DNA of 64,000 nucleotides from Francisella uliginis (GCF_001895265.1 NZ_CP016796.1:868001-932000), one strand, 5' to 3'; shown: positions 7,732 to 17,117, counted from the stretch's first letter. Numbers and translations: made by a program. The notes: generated from the sequence alone by a model not told the origin.

Positions 7732-8913
7732 ATGAAAATAGTAGCAGTAGAAATATTTGATGTATATTGTGATAAAAGACCTGCTTGGTCACCAGTGTTT
7801 GTCAAAGTGATTACAGATGAGGGTATCACAGGAGTTGGAGAAGCAGGTCTTGCTTACGATTTAGGCCATTCAGCAGCAGCAAATATGATTAGAGAATTTG
7901 CTCAAGAAATGGTAATTGGTACAGATCCTTTTGAGAGTGAAAGGCTGTGGGATAGAATGCTGAGAGAGAGCTTTTGGGGACTTGGTGGCGGTCCTGTTGT
8001 ATATGCAGCAATGAGTGCTATTGATATAGCTTTATGGGATATTAAAGGAAAAGCTTTAGGAGTACCTGTATACCAACTTCTTGGTGGTAAAACCAATAAA
8101 AAACTTAGAACTTATGCAAGCCAGCTTCAATTTGATTGGGATGAGTATGAGCGTAAGACATTATTCAAACCAGAAGATTATGCAAAGGCTACTGAAAAAG
8201 CTGTAGCAGAAGGTTATGATGCTGTTAAAGTTGATCCAATGATGTTTGATAATAAGGGCGATACTTTATATAACTGTACGCTACCATTTAGGAGAGACCA
8301 CCTAAATCTAATCCGTCAGAGAATGCAAGCTATTCGTGATGTGCTTGGTGAGAATGGTGATATTATTTTTGAGTGTCATAGTTTACCAAGCATGACATCA
8401 GCACTACAGTTAGGTGAGATAGCAGAAGATTTTAACTGTTTGTATTTTGAAGAGCCTGTTAACTATCTAAATAGTAAATTACATGAACCATTAAAAGATA
8501 AGTTACGTGTTCCAATAGCTGCAGGCGAGAGACTATATTTAAGACATGGTGTACGTGAGTATATTGAAAAGCAGACTATAGATATCTTACAACCAGATAT
8601 TGGATTATGTGGGGGGCTGACAGAGGCTAAAAAGATTTGTGATTATGTTGATATGTATGATGTTAAGATTCAAGCACATGTTTGTGGTGGACCTATTGCT
8701 ACAGCAGCAAGCTTACATCTAGAAACGGCTATTCCAAATTTTATAATTCATGAGCATCATACTTATGCTTTAAAAGACTTTAATAGAGAGCTTTGTATTC
8801 AAGATCCTCAACCTATAAATGGTTATTTTGAAGCTCCTGACGTTCCAGGACTTGGTATTGAGATAAATGAAAAAGCTCTTTCTAAGAAAACAAATAAAGT
8901 AATCGTTAAATAA
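7732..8913 (+). CDS. Enolase-superfamily dehydratase, DgoD/rhamnonate-dehydratase-like
   Basis: A 393-residue mandelate racemase/muconate lactonizing enzyme homologue. The N-terminal capping domain (TDEGITGVGEAGLAYD) precedes the barrel, which shows YDAVKVDPM, IIFECHSLPS, CLYFEEPV, AAGERLYLRHG, DILQPDIGLCGG and IQAHVCGGPIATAA. These carry the expected acidic metal ligands and the catalytic His, in the pattern of acid-sugar dehydratases (galactonate, rhamnonate). A CAGGGG element precedes the ATG. The lactonase-like gene upstream and the convergent class II aldolase suggest oxidative breakdown of a sugar such as L-rhamnose or L-fucose. The exact substrate is uncertain. Confidence 0.8.
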   Translation: MKIVAVEIFDVYCDKRPAWSPVFVKVITDEGITGVGEAGLAYDLGHSAAANMIREFAQEMVIGTDPFESERLWDRMLRESFWGLGGGPVVYAAMSAIDIALWDIKGKALGVPVYQLLGGKTNKKLRTYASQLQFDWDEYERKTLFKPEDYAKATEKAVAEGYDAVKVDPMMFDNKGDTLYNCTLPFRRDHLNLIRQRMQAIRDVLGENGDIIFECHSLPSMTSALQLGEIAEDFNCLYFEEPVNYLNSKLHEPLKDKLRVPIAAGERLYLRHGVREYIEKQTIDILQPDIGLCGGLTEAKKICDYVDMYDVKIQAHVCGGPIATAASLHLETAIPNFIIHEHHTYALKDFNRELCIQDPQPINGYFEAPDVPGLGIEINEKALSKKTNKVIVK

Positions 8914-9612
8914 TTATCTATAATTTTTAGTTATTCTCTTAAATACTTCAAATTCAATATTACAGCTATTTATTTTTGCAAATTGCTCAGATGTTTTTTG
9001 ACAAACTTCTCTAGGTATTGGTTTGATTTTTTGACCACTAGATAGAGTTTTTACTTCTAATTCTATAGATTGCTCAAAATAATAATGTTTATAGATAGCT
9101 TTTTCTATTGATTCAGCAGTTGTAATTATTCCATGGTTATCAAGAATCATCATGCTATTTTTCTCACCAAGACTATTTGCAATAGCTTTGCCTTCATTAT
9201 CTAGTGCTAGCCCATCATAATGGTGATATGATATATCATCATAGAATCTTAATGATTGTTGGTTAGTGAACTGCATACCACATTCTAGTGATGATAAGAT
9301 AACAGCGTATTTACTATGGGTGTGAATTATAGCGTTTATATCATCTCTAGCTTTGTATGTTTCTAAGTGGATATTAGCTGCTTGAGGCATTACTTTGTAA
9401 CCATTATCTGAGATGATTTCGCCATCTGGTGTAACTGTAACAATATTTTTTTTAGTAACCTTATCAAAAGAAACATTATGTGGAGTTATAATTATATTGC
9501 CATTAGGTAGTTTTGCAGATATATGAGTAGCCAGTAAATCATCCCAGCCATAGTGATGAATTACATGATGACAGATAGCTAACTTTTTTCTAAAAACTTT
9601 TTCTGTAGTCAT
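8914..9612 (-). CDS. Class II aldolase/adducin family protein
   Basis: A 232-residue zinc aldolase homologue. It carries the N-terminal GWDDLLATHISAKLP, the metal-binding HTHSKYAVILSSL (AIIHTHS) and a third His in MMILDNHGIITT, matching L-fuculose/L-rhamnulose-phosphate and 3-oxo-acid aldolases and adducin-type proteins. It is convergent with the enolase-superfamily gene; the stop codons abut. It is a plausible third step of the same sugar-acid route. Adducin-like members can also be decarboxylases, so the reaction is inferred. Confidence 0.8.
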   Translation of the reverse strand: MTTEKVFRKKLAICHHVIHHYGWDDLLATHISAKLPNGNIIITPHNVSFDKVTKKNIVTVTPDGEIISDNGYKVMPQAANIHLETYKARDDINAIIHTHSKYAVILSSLECGMQFTNQQSLRFYDDISYHHYDGLALDNEGKAIANSLGEKNSMMILDNHGIITTAESIEKAIYKHYYFEQSIELEVKTLSSGQKIKPIPREVCQKTSEQFAKINSCNIEFEVFKRITKNYR

Positions 9613-9702
9613 ATTCTTTTTTGTATTATAGATATTTATACTAATTTTATCATTGAGTCATATATTTAGGCTAGCTTTTTAATCACTACTAATTAGTTAG
9701 TA

Positions 9703-10281
9703 TTATTTGCTAGAAATATATTTATTATCTTTTATATAGAATCTCAGAAGTTCCTCTTTTGCCTTTGAAATTCCTATTCGTTGGGTTTCAGTTATATCAA
9801 AGCTATCTATTTTATCATTATATCTAAGGTATAAATGTCCATTTGTATCAAGTAAATTAACTCCATTGTCCTTAAGATTAATATTCATCGCTTGAGCTAA
9901 TTTGGCAGGGCCAGAGCATAGATCTTTAAGCTTGGTTTTTGATCTATTAATTTGCATCTGATCTATGCCTTGTATAGGTTCCAAAGCTCTAATGAGAACA
10001 GCTTCACCAACACCAACCTCTGACGTGACAACATTCATGCAATAATGTATCCCATAGGTGAAATATACATATGAAGTTCCAGCTTTTTCAAACATCATAG
10101 CATTTCTTTGAGATTTCTTTGAAAATGAGTGAGAGGCTGGATCATTATTTAGATATGCTTCAGTTTCTACTATTTTACCTACTAAATAAGCTCCATTTTG
10201 TTCACTAACTAAATAATGTCCTAATAGTTTTTTAGCAACATTTACTGTGTCGAACTTTAATATTTTCTTGATATTATTCAT
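9703..10281 (-). CDS. mpg: 3-methyladenine DNA glycosylase (Mpg/AAG family)
   Basis: A 192-residue alkyladenine glycosylase that removes alkylated purines to start base excision repair. Motifs are [30 protein letters not shown] (catalytic Glu region), [34 protein letters not shown] and [14 protein letters not shown], all typical of the Mpg fold. Length is normal for bacterial versions. It is monocistronic, with about 280 bases of non-coding DNA upstream that is shared with the divergent antiporter gene. Confidence 0.92.
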   Translation of the reverse strand: MNNIKKILKFDTVNVAKKLLGHYLVSEQNGAYLVGKIVETEAYLNNDPASHSFSKKSQRNAMMFEKAGTSYVYFTYGIHYCMNVVTSEVGVGEAVLIRALEPIQGIDQMQINRSKTKLKDLCSGPAKLAQAMNINLKDNGVNLLDTNGHLYLRYNDKIDSFDITETQRIGISKAKEELLRFYIKDNKYISSK

Positions 10282-10468
10282 TTGAATTTATGTTTAAGTT
10301 TATATCTACCAAAAGCAATTTTAACAAAAAATTACATAGTAGATGTTATATAAGAGAAAACAGTTTTATATCTTTGTCTTATGTTGGCCAATTCAAAACC
10401 CTAAATTTATCCAAAAATACTTTGATATAGATTCTGTATTTCGATTTTCGTTATATATAGTACAAATA

Positions 10469-10531
10469 GATACTTTATAAAGCTATGAAAGTTAGTTATT
10501 AGAGTGTAATTTATGCTATATATAAAGTATC
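10469..10531. repeat. 11-bp inverted repeat in the mpg/antiporter spacer
   Basis: GATACTTTATA at 10469-10479 is perfectly mirrored by TATAAAGTATC at 10521-10531, 34-96 bases before the antiporter start. The 41-base interval is wide for a hairpin but suits a two-site operator or a long leader stem. The rest of the 283-base gap between the divergent genes shows only AT-rich sequence. Confidence 0.4.
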
Positions 10532-10564
10532 ATTTATATAAGTTATTTATTATAAAAAATCAAA

Positions 10565-11737
10565 ATGCATAATGAGCCTTTAATACCAATATTCGTATTT
10601 GTAATGTTGGGTATTCTAGTTATTACTATTTTTATAAAGAAACTTAAACAGCCGTATGTTGTTGCATACCTTTTAACAGGCATATTTCTAGGACCATATG
10701 GATTAAAATTGATTCAAGATCAAGAAAGCCTTGCAAGATTAGGTGAAATAGGAGTAATTCTTTTATTATTTTTTGCAGGTATGGAAGTCTCTCCACGTAA
10801 GTTTGCAGAAAATTGGAAAGTTCCCACTGTTGGAACAATGCTACAGATGCTTGTAACTAGTTTGGTAGTTTCGATTGTTGGCTTAACCTTAAATTGGAGT
10901 ATAGCAAAGATATTACTCTTTGGTGCTGTTGTTAGTCTAAGTAGTACAGCAGTTGTTTTAAAATTATTACACGATAATGGTAGTATGAAGACCCGGTTGG
11001 GTCAAAACGTATTAGGCGTCTTACTTATACAAGATCTTGCAGTAGTCCCTATGTTGATTATTATTAGAATAATTGGTGGAGAATCACCAGATATTACACA
11101 AATAATTATTCAGATTTTAGGTGGTATCTTTGTTGTATCTATTGCTGCTGTTATGGCTGTAAAGAAAAATATTAAAATTCCTTTTATCTCTGTTTTAGGA
11201 AAAGATGAGGAAATGAGAGTCTTTGCTGCTTTAGTGATATGTTTTGGCATGGCAGCTTTAACAGATTCGTTAGAGTTGTCTTCAGCATTAGGCGCTTTTA
11301 TTGGAGGTATGATAGTTGCTACAGTAGAAGAGACTGAATGGGTAGGCCATAGTTTATCAACAGTTAAAACTATTTTTATGGCATTGTTTTTTATCTCTAT
11401 TGGAATGTTGATAGATCTTAAATTATTTTGGGATCATATTTTAATGTTTATGTTATTTTTATTATTGATTTTTATACTTAATACTACAATTAATACTCTA
11501 ATCTTTAAGGCTTTAAGACAGAGATTGGATGAAGCTCTAGTAGGTGGTGCAATGCTATCTCAAATTGGAGAGTTTAGTTTTGTGTTGATTTCTATGGGCT
11601 ATGTGTCAGGTATCTTAGATATAAGTGTATATCAGTATAGTATTACTTTAATATCATTATCCTTATTATTTAGTCCATTATGGATTAGTGGTATAAACTT
11701 CTACACTAGGAATTTTATAAAGAAGAAGCGTGGATAA
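10565..11737 (+). CDS. CPA2-family cation:proton antiporter
   Basis: A 390-residue membrane protein with about twelve hydrophobic segments and the KefB/YbaL-type antiporter pattern: KKLKQPYVVAYLLTGIFLGP, GVILLLFFAGMEVSP, VVSLSSTAVVLKLL, LGVLLIQDLAVVPML and ELSSALGAFIGGMIVA. It exchanges monovalent cations (K+ or Na+) for protons. Unlike full-length KefB/KefC it ends after the transmembrane domain, with no TrkA-N/RCK regulatory domain, so glutathione or NAD gating is not expected. Its 3' end overlaps the convergent MscS-type gene by 23 bases. Confidence 0.88.
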   Translation: MHNEPLIPIFVFVMLGILVITIFIKKLKQPYVVAYLLTGIFLGPYGLKLIQDQESLARLGEIGVILLLFFAGMEVSPRKFAENWKVPTVGTMLQMLVTSLVVSIVGLTLNWSIAKILLFGAVVSLSSTAVVLKLLHDNGSMKTRLGQNVLGVLLIQDLAVVPMLIIIRIIGGESPDITQIIIQILGGIFVVSIAAVMAVKKNIKIPFISVLGKDEEMRVFAALVICFGMAALTDSLELSSALGAFIGGMIVATVEETEWVGHSLSTVKTIFMALFFISIGMLIDLKLFWDHILMFMLFLLLIFILNTTINTLIFKALRQRLDEALVGGAMLSQIGEFSFVLISMGYVSGILDISVYQYSITLISLSLLFSPLWISGINFYTRNFIKKKRG

Positions 11738-12554
11738 GCTTTATTTCTTTGAGAAGTTCTTTTATGTATAACTGTTCTATATCTTTTTTATCATTAATGT
11801 AACAATAAAAATTAGCTTGAATATTTAGGGTATTTTCTTTATCAATCAGAGTTTTTATTTCAATATCAGGTCTGAAATCATGAATTTCACAGTGTTTTAA
11901 TTTGCTTTTGTTTATTACAGAGCTTTTAGAGAAATCTTTATTAAAATGGTATTTGTCAATAATGATTTCTTTGATTAAGGTATTTGCTTTTTCGGCTATT
12001 TCTAAAATATTCTTATCGGTACTAATTAAAAATGGTATTTTATGCAAGATAACACTATCATCACTAGTAAAAGTAGATATTGGGCTCGTGATAACTAAAG
12101 CATTAGGAAGTTTTAGTAGCTTTCCTGTAGTTTTCTTATCACCATGTTCAATTGTTTCATACATTCTAAAATAAAAAAGTTTAATCTCAGTAATATAGCC
12201 ATGATAGTTTTGAATCTGTATATAATCTCCTTCAGAAAATAAACTACGCCAATTAATAATAATCCAACCGACAAAGTTCATAACAGTTTCTTTATTAACT
12301 ATTACTAGACCAGCAGCAACTAAACTTAGCATTGTAAGTAGGTGGCCAATTCCACCAATCCATATCTTTATAAGAGCTAAAAAGAATATGATAACACTAA
12401 TATATATAGTTCTAGATTTTAACTTTTTGATTTGTCTATTAGATTTTGCACGTTTTTTAAGAAGGTAAAAACTAAGGCTTGCTATTATAGCTATTACTAT
12501 AATATTTGTTATTGTTGTAACTATATTTAAGAGTATTTCATTATATAAAACCAT
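11715..12554 (-). CDS. MscS-family mechanosensitive channel
   Basis: A 279-residue protein with three or four N-terminal transmembrane helices, then the MscS pore and beta domain: LVAAGLVIVNKETVMNFVGW resembles the pore-lining TM3, and INWRSLFSEGDYIQIQNYHGYITEIKLFY matches the family's RPFxxGDxIxi...G.V..I pattern. Such channels open under membrane tension in hypo-osmotic shock. The C-terminal vestibule is present but short. The convergent overlap with the antiporter gene places two osmotic/ion functions together. Confidence 0.85.
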   Translation of the reverse strand: MVLYNEILLNIVTTITNIIVIAIIASLSFYLLKKRAKSNRQIKKLKSRTIYISVIIFFLALIKIWIGGIGHLLTMLSLVAAGLVIVNKETVMNFVGWIIINWRSLFSEGDYIQIQNYHGYITEIKLFYFRMYETIEHGDKKTTGKLLKLPNALVITSPISTFTSDDSVILHKIPFLISTDKNILEIAEKANTLIKEIIIDKYHFNKDFSKSSVINKSKLKHCEIHDFRPDIEIKTLIDKENTLNIQANFYCYINDKKDIEQLYIKELLKEIKLIHASSL

Positions 12555-12605
12555 AATCTGGAGCTATAGTGATTTTTATAAATACAATTATATCTCAAAA
12601 AAGAG

Positions 12606-12653
12606 ATTATTAAATTTTAATCTATTCTAAGCTGGTAGATTAGATTTAATAAT
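12606..12653. repeat. Long imperfect inverted repeat before the flavin reductase gene
   Basis: ATTATTAAATTTTAATCTA (12606-12624) pairs with TAGATTAGATTTAATAAT (12636-12653) through an 18-bp stem with one bulge and an 11-base loop, followed by a T-rich run. It lies between two divergent genes, so it is not a simple intergenic terminator. It could be an operator or a leader hairpin of the flavin reductase mRNA. Confidence 0.5.
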
Positions 12654-12710
12654 TTTTCTAGTTTAATATAGTTATAGCAATGATTTTTAAAATTAATTTA
12701 GGAAGTGATT

Positions 12711-13244
12711 ATGAAAGTTTTAGGTTTTGCAGCATCTAATAGTAAAAATTCAATAAATAATAAGTTAGTAAAATTTGTTTTAGCAAATATTAGTGAAGAT
12801 ATAGAGTTATTGGATATTAAAGATTATGAAATGCCTATCTATTCTATAGATTATGAAACAGAAGTAGGTATTCCACATCAAGCTCAGCAATTTCTTGATA
12901 AGTTAGCAGAGTTTGATTTAATATTAATTTCTCATGCTGAGCATAATGGTAACTATAGTGTTTTTTATAAAAATTTGCTTGACTGGTGCTCACGAATATC
13001 AACAAATATTTTTCAAGGTAAAAAACTTGTTTTACTCGCAACATCTCCTGGTGGAATGGGTGGTAAAAATGTTTTAGAAATAGCTGAAAAATCAGCACAA
13101 ATATTTAATGGCGAATTATGTTTTTCGATGCCAATACCTAATTTTTATGATAATTTTGAAAATGATAAATTATCAAATAATGAACTTAAACAGCAACTTT
13201 TTAATAATTTAAAAGCTCTTGGGGTTAATCTTTTAAGTATTTAG
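12711..13244 (+). CDS. NADPH-dependent FMN reductase-like flavoprotein
   Basis: About 177 residues from the ATG at 12711, with AGGAAG six bases upstream; a GTG two codons earlier is less likely. The flavodoxin-like fold shows KVLGFAASNSKNSINNKLV (phosphate-binding loop), LILISHAEHNGNYSVFYKNLLDW and KKLVLLATSPGGMGGKNVLE, as in NAD(P)H:FMN/quinone reductases of the ChrR/YieF class. The substrate is a flavin, quinone or possibly chromate or azo dye in the cytosol; none can be specified. A strong hairpin precedes the gene. Confidence 0.85.
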   Translation: MKVLGFAASNSKNSINNKLVKFVLANISEDIELLDIKDYEMPIYSIDYETEVGIPHQAQQFLDKLAEFDLILISHAEHNGNYSVFYKNLLDWCSRISTNIFQGKKLVLLATSPGGMGGKNVLEIAEKSAQIFNGELCFSMPIPNFYDNFENDKLSNNELKQQLFNNLKALGVNLLSI

Positions 13245-13310
13245 TTTTAAATAATAGTAATTTCTTATATTCTCTTATGTAGATAAGTAAAATTATAGAA
13301 TATATAAATA

Positions 13311-14600
13311 ATGAAAATTACAAAGTATAGTTTAGTGGTAGGTTGGAGTATCTGGTCTATTGCGGCAATTTTTTATGGACTAGATTATTTTCAGCATACT
13401 GCACCAAGTGTTTTAATCAAACCTATAGCTTCAGATATGGGAGTAGGTATTGAAGATATAGCTTATATAATGAGCATATATTTCCCAATTTATGCTATAT
13501 CTCAAGTTCCTGCTGGAATTCTTTTAGATAAATATGGTTCAAAGGCAATGCTATCAGTATCATGTTTGATAATGAGTTTGGGAATTCTTTTATTTGTCTA
13601 TAACCCTAGTCTATATACGATGTTTATTGGTAGAGTTCTTATAGCTATAGGGTCAGCAGTAGCTTTTATTGGTACACTAAAGGTAGCTTCAGATGTATTG
13701 CCAGAGAGGTTTTTCCCTATAGCTGTAGGGCTTACAAATACAATAGGTGTTCTTGGTGGGATATTTGGGCAAGTTCTATTAGTATATTTGGTTGAGCTCT
13801 ATAAATGGCAACTTGCTTTAGCGGCAATAGGGTATTTTGGTATACTATGGAGTCTGGTTATTATAGTCTCTTTAAAATATTCAAGTAATCCTAATTTGGA
13901 TAGCCCTATCAATAGTAAAACTAAATATTTAAACTTTTCTGAAAGTCTAAAACTTTTACTAAATAAGAAGCTCTGGCTATTAGCAATATATGCAGGTTTG
14001 ATGGTTGGTATAGTAGTTAATTCATTTTCTGAGTTATATGATGTGTTATTTTTAGAACAAGCATATAGATTACCAAGTCATATAGCGGCACATATTAGTG
14101 TGATGTTATTTGTGGGGATAGCTGTAGGAGGTCCATCTCATGGTTTTATAGCAAGCTTATTTGGTGAGAAAAGAGTTTGGATGTTTATTTGTAATATAAT
14201 TACTATATTAGCTTTTTCTTCAATAATTATTTTCCCTAGACTTATATCTGCTGATTTTCTATATTACATGTTTTTTATTATAGGTTTTTGTGTATCTAGT
14301 ATGTTACTAGCATTTTCTGTTGTTGAAGAGATATTTCCTACACAAATAAAAGCAACAGCTTTAGCAATAGTTAATATGGTTATAGGCTTATGTGGTGCAG
14401 TGTTTCAATATCTTATAAGCTATATCAGTGTATACCTAAATGGAGGCCCATTAGAGACAAATATAAGTATAAAAGTTTTTGATAAGGCTTTTGTATATTT
14501 AATTGTGCCTTTATTATTTAGTACTATTATAATCTTTATTCTTGTCTTAGATAAATTTAAGGCACGACAAATTAATTTAGATAAATTTGATGAAATCTAA
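13311..14600 (+). CDS. MFS transporter
   Basis: A 429-residue major facilitator protein with twelve predicted transmembrane segments. The loop 2-3 motif is AGILLDKYGSKAML, and an N-terminal IFYGLDYFQHTAPSVL resembles organic-anion or phthalate permease-like Francisella carriers. It lies 66 bases after the flavin reductase and converges on a second MFS gene four bases away. The two share the opening pattern (WSIWSIAAIFYGLDYF against IWLTCAVFFMYEFL), suggesting related members. The substrate is unknown. Confidence 0.85.
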   Translation: MKITKYSLVVGWSIWSIAAIFYGLDYFQHTAPSVLIKPIASDMGVGIEDIAYIMSIYFPIYAISQVPAGILLDKYGSKAMLSVSCLIMSLGILLFVYNPSLYTMFIGRVLIAIGSAVAFIGTLKVASDVLPERFFPIAVGLTNTIGVLGGIFGQVLLVYLVELYKWQLALAAIGYFGILWSLVIIVSLKYSSNPNLDSPINSKTKYLNFSESLKLLLNKKLWLLAIYAGLMVGIVVNSFSELYDVLFLEQAYRLPSHIAAHISVMLFVGIAVGGPSHGFIASLFGEKRVWMFICNIITILAFSSIIIFPRLISADFLYYMFFIIGFCVSSMLLAFSVVEEIFPTQIKATALAIVNMVIGLCGAVFQYLISYISVYLNGGPLETNISIKVFDKAFVYLIVPLLFSTIIIFILVLDKFKARQINLDKFDEI

Positions 14601-14604
14601 AAAA

Positions 14605-15888
14605 TTATTTTTCTAAGAATATAACTTCTTTTGTTGAACGACAAAACGTCTCTTTTATAAAGAATATACTAATTAATACACCTAAAGCTGTAAAGACAAG
14701 TAACAAACTTAAACTTGATTGATAGCTATTTATTAAAGCATTTTTACCTTGGTTAGAAAATAGATCAAAAACTTCACTAATAATTGGTGAACCTATACCA
14801 ACAGAGAACATGATTAAGAAGTTATTAACCCCAAGGGCAGCGGCTCTACAATTAGGATTTGATTGCTCAGCTATGATAGCAAAACCAATGCTTTGTCCAC
14901 TAGCACCAAGACCTAAGCAAACAAAGGCGATATATAATATAGCTTTGTTGATAGGAAAGAAAATTATTGTTACTAATGATATGAAAGTTAAACAAACTGC
15001 AAAAATCATTATAGGTTTTCTTCTTCTAATTCTATCTGATATAGCTCCTAGACTAGGACAGCCAATACCATAACCAAGCCAAGCTAAAGTGATCAAATAA
15101 GATGCAAATTTAGTGTCAAAATCATTAAGTTTTAAAAAGCTTGTAGTAGCATTTTCAGATAGATATTCTATAGCTAAATAAGTAGTAGCAGAAAATACTG
15201 CTATTAACCAAACTTGTTTATTAGAAAAAATGCTTTTAATCTCTGTTAGGACAGATTTAGGACTTTCTAAAAGAATAAATTTATTGTTACTTGGGCCTGT
15301 AGAGGACTGATCGTTATTTTTAACAATAAATACAGTCAGCGTTGCTAGTATTACACCTACAATTGCTAACACAATAAATACATAACGCCAGTTTACTCCA
15401 CCTGCTTGAGATAATGATTGTAAAGGTCCTGCGGCTAACATTGGCCCCATAACCCCAATAAATTGAGAAAGTCCTATAAATAGCCCAATATGTTTATGAG
15501 GTAACCAGTCATAGACAGCAATAAGTAAACATAAAAAGCCAAAGGAGGCTCCAAAACCTATCATTACTCTATATATAAGCGCAGCTGCAAAGCTATTACA
15601 TAGTCCAAACAAGCCAACACCTAGTGCGCAGACAAGTATAGCTAAAGTAAGAGCTTTTTTAAGTCCAAGCTTATCCGTTATGATTCCTACGGGTATTTGC
15701 ATTATGCCATATGTAAGCTGATATGCTGTAGAACTTAAGATACTAAATGTAAGTATACTAAGATCTAAGTCTGAAATAATTTGATGCTCGAAAGTTCCTA
15801 AGATTGTTCTAAGTAAGAACTCATACATAAAAAATACAGCACAAGTAAGCCATATAGCTAATGCTAAAAAAGATAATCTATTATTCAT
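14605..15888 (-). CDS. MFS transporter, coupled to the AstE/AspA-fold gene
   Basis: A 427-residue MFS carrier with twelve hydrophobic segments. The loop 2-3 signature is VGIITDKLGLKKAL, and a second copy (GAISDRIRRRKPIM) lies after segment 8. Its start overlaps the end of the upstream AstE/AspA-fold gene by eight bases (15881-15888), so the two are translationally coupled. The joint product may handle an N-acyl amino acid or another small acid, but the partner appears catalytically dead, so this is only a contextual guess. Confidence 0.85.
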   Translation of the reverse strand: MNNRLSFLALAIWLTCAVFFMYEFLLRTILGTFEHQIISDLDLSILTFSILSSTAYQLTYGIMQIPVGIITDKLGLKKALTLAILVCALGVGLFGLCNSFAAALIYRVMIGFGASFGFLCLLIAVYDWLPHKHIGLFIGLSQFIGVMGPMLAAGPLQSLSQAGGVNWRYVFIVLAIVGVILATLTVFIVKNNDQSSTGPSNNKFILLESPKSVLTEIKSIFSNKQVWLIAVFSATTYLAIEYLSENATTSFLKLNDFDTKFASYLITLAWLGYGIGCPSLGAISDRIRRRKPIMIFAVCLTFISLVTIIFFPINKAILYIAFVCLGLGASGQSIGFAIIAEQSNPNCRAAALGVNNFLIMFSVGIGSPIISEVFDLFSNQGKNALINSYQSSLSLLLVFTALGVLISIFFIKETFCRSTKEVIFLEK

Positions 15889-16888
15889 CGCTAAAGTTTT
15901 CTTTTGCTATTTCTTCCCAATCTTCTATCTTTGCTTCTGCTTTTTCATCATCTTGGAAGGATGATACTTTAAAAACTTGATCACCTTCTTTAATCATAGG
16001 ATAGTTGTTGATACCTAAAACTATACCATCGATTGGTGACTTTAGATGGATGCTATCATCATTGCCAAATGGATCGATAAGTTTACCTATTTTTTCACCT
16101 TCTTTAACTCGAGTGCCTAATTCTATTTCTGTTCTTAAGATTCCAGGCTTATCAGATACTGTCCACTCAGTATCTTCAGAAACGACTGGTTTGACTTGTT
16201 GAGTAAACTCTTCATCTTCTAAGAGTCCTAATTTACGCATAACATTTTGAATTCCTGCAACGCCAACATTAATATCTTCTTCATTAAACCTATTTGCTTC
16301 ACCAGCTTCATAACAAATAAAAGGGATATGTAAATCCTGATGGATTCTGCGAATACTTGATTGATTCATATTTACAGCTGTAATTACTGGCGCTTGGAAT
16401 GATCTTGCCATAGTTATTGAATCTTCATCATCACCATTGAAATACACTTGCGGTAAAATTTCACTATTTAAACCACCAGTTTTTATTTGAATAGAGTAGT
16501 TAACTTTTTTAATAATTTCTTGGGTTACTCTATAAGCATAACGATGCATATAAGAACCATGTTCATCACCAGGAAATGCCTGTTCTAAAGGAGTAGAGTG
16601 TTTAACTGAGTGTACTAGCCCAAATATATTCAATACAGGAATAGCAACTATAGTTCCATGTAATTTCTTTGGATTAGTTTCTTCTAGTATAGAGTTAATT
16701 ATCTCAACACTATTAAACTCATCACCATTAACCATCCCAAAGACCAATATGCAAGGTCCTTCTTTGACACCATTAAGAACTTTTATAGGAAGATACATTG
16801 GCGCACAAGAGTACTGACTAGGAAGAGGCATGGCTAATGTAGCCATTTCACCTGGTTGGAATACTTTATCAAAAATTTTAAATTTCAT
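15881..16888 (-). CDS. AstE/AspA-fold protein with degenerate zinc site
   Basis: A 335-residue member of the succinylglutamate desuccinylase/aspartoacylase family. The fold shows in GPCILVFGMVNGDEFNSVEI, FPGDEHGSYMHRYAYRV, FICYEAGEANRF and a C-terminal beta domain with DSIHLKSPIDGIVLG. The family's zinc ligands are altered: HGnE is NGDE (His to Asn), and DLHTGG is QIKTGG (His to Lys). The DLNR substrate motif before FPG reads PLEQA. The active site therefore looks lost and the protein may bind rather than cut. It overlaps the MFS gene downstream by eight bases. Confidence 0.8.
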   Translation of the reverse strand: MKFKIFDKVFQPGEMATLAMPLPSQYSCAPMYLPIKVLNGVKEGPCILVFGMVNGDEFNSVEIINSILEETNPKKLHGTIVAIPVLNIFGLVHSVKHSTPLEQAFPGDEHGSYMHRYAYRVTQEIIKKVNYSIQIKTGGLNSEILPQVYFNGDDEDSITMARSFQAPVITAVNMNQSSIRRIHQDLHIPFICYEAGEANRFNEEDINVGVAGIQNVMRKLGLLEDEEFTQQVKPVVSEDTEWTVSDKPGILRTEIELGTRVKEGEKIGKLIDPFGNDDSIHLKSPIDGIVLGINNYPMIKEGDQVFKVSSFQDDEKAEAKIEDWEEIAKENFSDE

Positions 16889-17117
16889 AAATTACAGATA
16901 TTTTAAGACTAAATCGCCTTACTTTGACTAATAGCTTTGTAGTATAGCAAAGTATCATTCTTAATTCAAAAGAGGTACGTTGAGCATATATTTATGATCC
17001 TAAAACATGTGGTTTTGATAAATATTTTTGAAATTTATTAATTGTATCTTTCAATAGTAAAAAAAAACATTAAAATTAGTAAGAGTATTTGTGTGTAATT
17101 TTGAAGGTTTTGATAAG

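Noticed and set aside
12606-12653. Rho-independent terminator
   Set aside because: It lies between two divergent gene starts, where no upstream transcript needs ending.
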